NCBI GenBank assembly: GCA_002428885.1
Contig: DIYE01000263.1
Location: 1-16,354, forward strand
Origin: Alphaproteobacteria bacterium UBA6062
GTDB lineage: Bacteria; Pseudomonadota; Alphaproteobacteria; Sneathiellales; Sneathiellaceae
Length of the DNA: 16,354 nucleotides
Reading direction: 5' to 3'
The notes below the pieces were generated by a model. The model was not told the origin of the DNA. It saw nothing but the letters and a program-made list of their open reading frames with translations, and made no database searches. Position 1 is the stretch's first letter, and every line of letters starts with the position of its first letter. Shown in pieces: positions 14,675 through 16,354 of the stretch. The position numbers and the translations under genes were made by a program.

Positions 14675-15319
14675 ATGAGAAAACTGCTTACAATAACTGC
14701 TTTTGCCTTGGCTGTGATTTTACCGTCCATCTCAGCGCAGGCAGCAACCCTGTCCCTGATCGGCGGCACAAGTGGTGTAACCTTGCCTGCGAATTTCAGT
14801 GGCGTTTCACACCTCTCGCTAACCGGCCTTCAAGCCGGTGTTGACAAGGTAACGACCTTTGACAACTCAAATGTCAATCAGGGCCTCAGACTATCTGAAA
14901 CAGCAACCATTCGCTTTGATTATTTGGGGAAGGAAGCCGGTTACATTAACAAAGCCATTGAACTTGCCGGGTTTGGCGAGCTGTTTAGTACAGATACAGC
15001 AGTCGCTGGCGTATCAAGCATGACGCTGACCCTTTCACCAGGGGCTTTTGACTTACTTCCTTTTAAATTCACGACATCAGGCGGCGGCGGCCGGGAAGCT
15101 GTGAACGGAAACATCGACAACCCGCTCAGCATCGCCTTTAGCCAGATTTCAAATGATGGCCGGTCTGTTATTGCCCTGTTTGGTGATGGCGCTGGCGATC
15201 ATGATTATGACGATATGGCGATCCGCATCTCGGTTGTTCCCCTGCCGCCGGCCCTTGTACTTTTCGGAGGCGCCCTGCTGGGTCTGGGCTGGCTTGGCCG
15301 GAAACGAAAAACAGCTTGA
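14675..15319 (+). CDS. Secreted VPLPA-CTERM-type sorting-domain protein
   Basis: 214 residues. The Sec signal peptide is MRKLLTITAFALAVILPSIS, with AQA before a likely cleavage at about residue 23. The mature part is beta-rich, with GDGAGDHDYDDMAIRISV near the end, an acidic motif common in secreted CTERM proteins. The C-terminus is VPLPPA (188-193), a short hydrophobic helix LVLFGGALLGLGWLG and the basic tail RKRKTA. This tripartite tail is the VPLPA-CTERM sorting signal that a dedicated exosortase recognises during export, normally in EPS-producing Gram-negatives. The double Pro is a small variant. ATG 14675 is chosen because GGAG lies 9 nt upstream and it starts the signal peptide; an in-frame GTG at 14660 is less likely. 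It stands alone in its transcript, divergent from the RTX gene, with a terminator right after it. The function of the mature part is unknown. Confidence 0.85.
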   Translation: MRKLLTITAFALAVILPSISAQAATLSLIGGTSGVTLPANFSGVSHLSLTGLQAGVDKVTTFDNSNVNQGLRLSETATIRFDYLGKEAGYINKAIELAGFGELFSTDTAVAGVSSMTLTLSPGAFDLLPFKFTTSGGGGREAVNGNIDNPLSIAFSQISNDGRSVIALFGDGAGDHDYDDMAIRISVVPLPPALVLFGGALLGLGWLGRKRKTA

Positions 15320-15334
15320 AAATTACAAACAAGA

Positions 15335-15358
15335 GGGAGCCGAACGGCTCCCTTTTTT
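15335..15358 (+). terminator. Intrinsic terminator of the CTERM gene
   Basis: Stem GGGAGCC (15335-15341), loop GAAC, stem GGCTCCC (15346-15352), then six Ts (15353-15358). It is 16 bases past the stop at 15319. On the minus strand the stem is followed by TCTTGTTTGTAATTTTC, so it may also end the converging crotonase transcript. The crotonase stop codon lies within the T run. Confidence 0.9.
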
Positions 15359-16217
15359 ATTTAAATTCAGGCTCATCCCACCAGGGATAATAGGGCGGCA
15401 TATCCTGAGAGGGTTTCATGGTGAAATCCGCCGGGCGCTTTTCCAGAAATGAATTGACGCCTTCCGCAACATCAGCGCTTTGCCCCATATGGAAAATACC
15501 TCGACTGTCCACCTTATGCGCTTCCATAGGATGATCTGCCCCCAACATACGCCACATCATCTGACGGCTGAGAGCAACAGAAATCGCTGACGTCTGTTCG
15601 CAATAACCACGTGCAATTTCTCTAGCCGCCGACAGTAACTCTTCAGGCCCGTGAAGAGATTTGACCAAGCCGCCTTCCTTGGCTTCCTGAGCCGGGAAAA
15701 CACGTCCGGAATAAACCCAGTCAAGGGCCTGTGATATGCCGACAAGACGTGGCAGAAACCAGCTGCTGCACGCCTCCGGTACGATCCCGCGTCGGGAGAA
15801 AACAAATCCGAATTTAGCATCCGCAGAAGCAATCCTGATATCCATGGGAAGTGTCATTGTGACACCAATACCCACCGCCGGGCCGTTAATGGCCCCAATA
15901 ATCGGCTTCTTGCATTGGAACATTCTCAAGGTCACCCGGCCACCGCCGTCTCTGTGGACCGGTGTCTCGCTTTCAATGCCACGAGCCTCATAATTAAAGG
16001 TATCCCGGCCGGCCGCCAGATCGGCTCCGGCGCAAAACGCTCTGCCGGCTCCCGTTACGATAATGGCGCGAACCTTGTCATCCTCATCGGCTTTATCAAA
16101 AGCATCAATCAACTCATCCCGCATCACATGCGTGAAAGCATTCAGCCGATCCGGACGATTGAGCGTTAAAGTAAGGATAGAATCTTCTACATCATAAAGG
16201 ATGGTTTCATAAGACAT
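15357..16217 (-). CDS. Crotonase/enoyl-CoA hydratase-isomerase family protein
   Basis: 286 residues with the crotonase fold. The first oxyanion-hole segment is GAGRAFCAGADL (about 56-67), the second is INGPAVGIGVT, and FSRRGIVPEACSSWFLPRL follows. The two catalytic glutamates of classical hydratases (GGGCE and QPE) are replaced: GIGVT has Thr, and FGFVF has Phe where PE is expected. An acidic residue occurs instead in GIVPEA. This is a known crotonase subgroup of uncertain substrate, so it should be called family-level only (hydratase, isomerase or hydrolase acting on an acyl-CoA). The ATG at 16217 is preceded by AAGGAAAA at good spacing. It has no obvious tie to the glycan genes and probably marks the edge of the locus. 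Confidence 0.88.
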   Translation of the reverse strand: MSYETILYDVEDSILTLTLNRPDRLNAFTHVMRDELIDAFDKADEDDKVRAIIVTGAGRAFCAGADLAAGRDTFNYEARGIESETPVHRDGGGRVTLRMFQCKKPIIGAINGPAVGIGVTMTLPMDIRIASADAKFGFVFSRRGIVPEACSSWFLPRLVGISQALDWVYSGRVFPAQEAKEGGLVKSLHGPEELLSAAREIARGYCEQTSAISVALSRQMMWRMLGADHPMEAHKVDSRGIFHMGQSADVAEGVNSFLEKRPADFTMKPSQDMPPYYPWWDEPEFK

Positions 16218-16320
16218 GGCTTTTCCTTTTTATGTCGGCGCAAGAGTAGCACACCGAGCTTCTTATTATGCCGCCCTACTTTGCCTAATCACGGCCCCTC
16301 ACGCAAGGCCAACCGAAATC

Positions 16321-16352
16321 AAAATCAAAAACGGCGACCCATTGGGTCGCCG
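16321..16352 (-). terminator. Intrinsic terminator for a minus-strand gene outside the window
   Basis: Perfect 9-bp stem CGGCGACCC (16332-16340), loop ATT, GGGTCGCCG (16344-16352). On the minus strand it is followed by TTTTTGATTTTGATTTC. It therefore terminates a minus-strand transcript arriving from the right, which would separate that gene from the crotonase gene. The remaining bases 16218-16320 show no gene and should hold the crotonase promoter. Confidence 0.75.
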
Positions 16353-16354
16353 CT

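Overview
The window looks like part of an exopolysaccharide (EPS) or surface-glycan locus from a mid-GC Gram-negative bacterium, probably an alphaproteobacterium. This is inferred from the VPLPA-CTERM-type tail on one protein, the RTX/VCBS giant protein, the IS427-like IS remnant and the general gene style. No rRNA, tRNA or CRISPR was seen.

Left part (1-6714): glycan assembly. A PssD/Alg14-like protein runs off the left edge on the minus strand (start at 105). It is divergent from a GT2-family glycosyltransferase (384-1325, plus). A tightly coupled minus-strand operon follows, in transcription order: a Wzx/WzxC-like flippase, a hexapeptide acyltransferase, a GT4 glycosyltransferase and an O-antigen ligase/polymerase-like membrane protein. 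The first three overlap by TGATG and ATGA junctions. Together they supply sugar transfer, acylation, export across the inner membrane, and polymerisation or ligation. A 560-bp internally deleted IS5-family (IS427-like) element sits exactly on the CTAG that contains the GT2 stop codon, in what was an approximately 8-bp gap between two convergent genes, and it broke neither gene. Two genes of the operon, the flippase and the ligase, have conserved N-terminal sequence upstream of any ATG/GTG/TTG. In each case a good Shine-Dalgarno sequence sits in front of an ATT codon.

Middle (6715-8967): a divergent leader region with alternative hairpins, then an asparagine-synthase-like amidotransferase (plus) that lacks the usual N-terminal catalytic Cys, then a strong hairpin terminator between convergent genes.

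Right part (8968-16354): a giant (about 1,632-residue) RTX protein on the minus strand, ordered LamG, 3 VCBS, LamG, 2 VCBS, right-handed beta-helix, RTX repeats, LamG, C-terminal secretion tail. The third LamG appears to be inserted inside the serralysin-type C-terminal domain. An approximately 800-bp intergenic region with a very AT-rich core separates it from a divergent gene for a small secreted protein with a VPLPPA-type exosortase sorting tail. A terminator follows, then a crotonase-family gene (minus), and at the right edge the terminator of a gene lying outside the window.

Working picture (inference): the cluster makes and exports a polymer. The T1SS-type RTX protein may bind or modify it through its LamG and beta-helix domains, and the CTERM protein is a likely cell-surface partner. 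The exosortase and the type I secretion transporter are not in the window.
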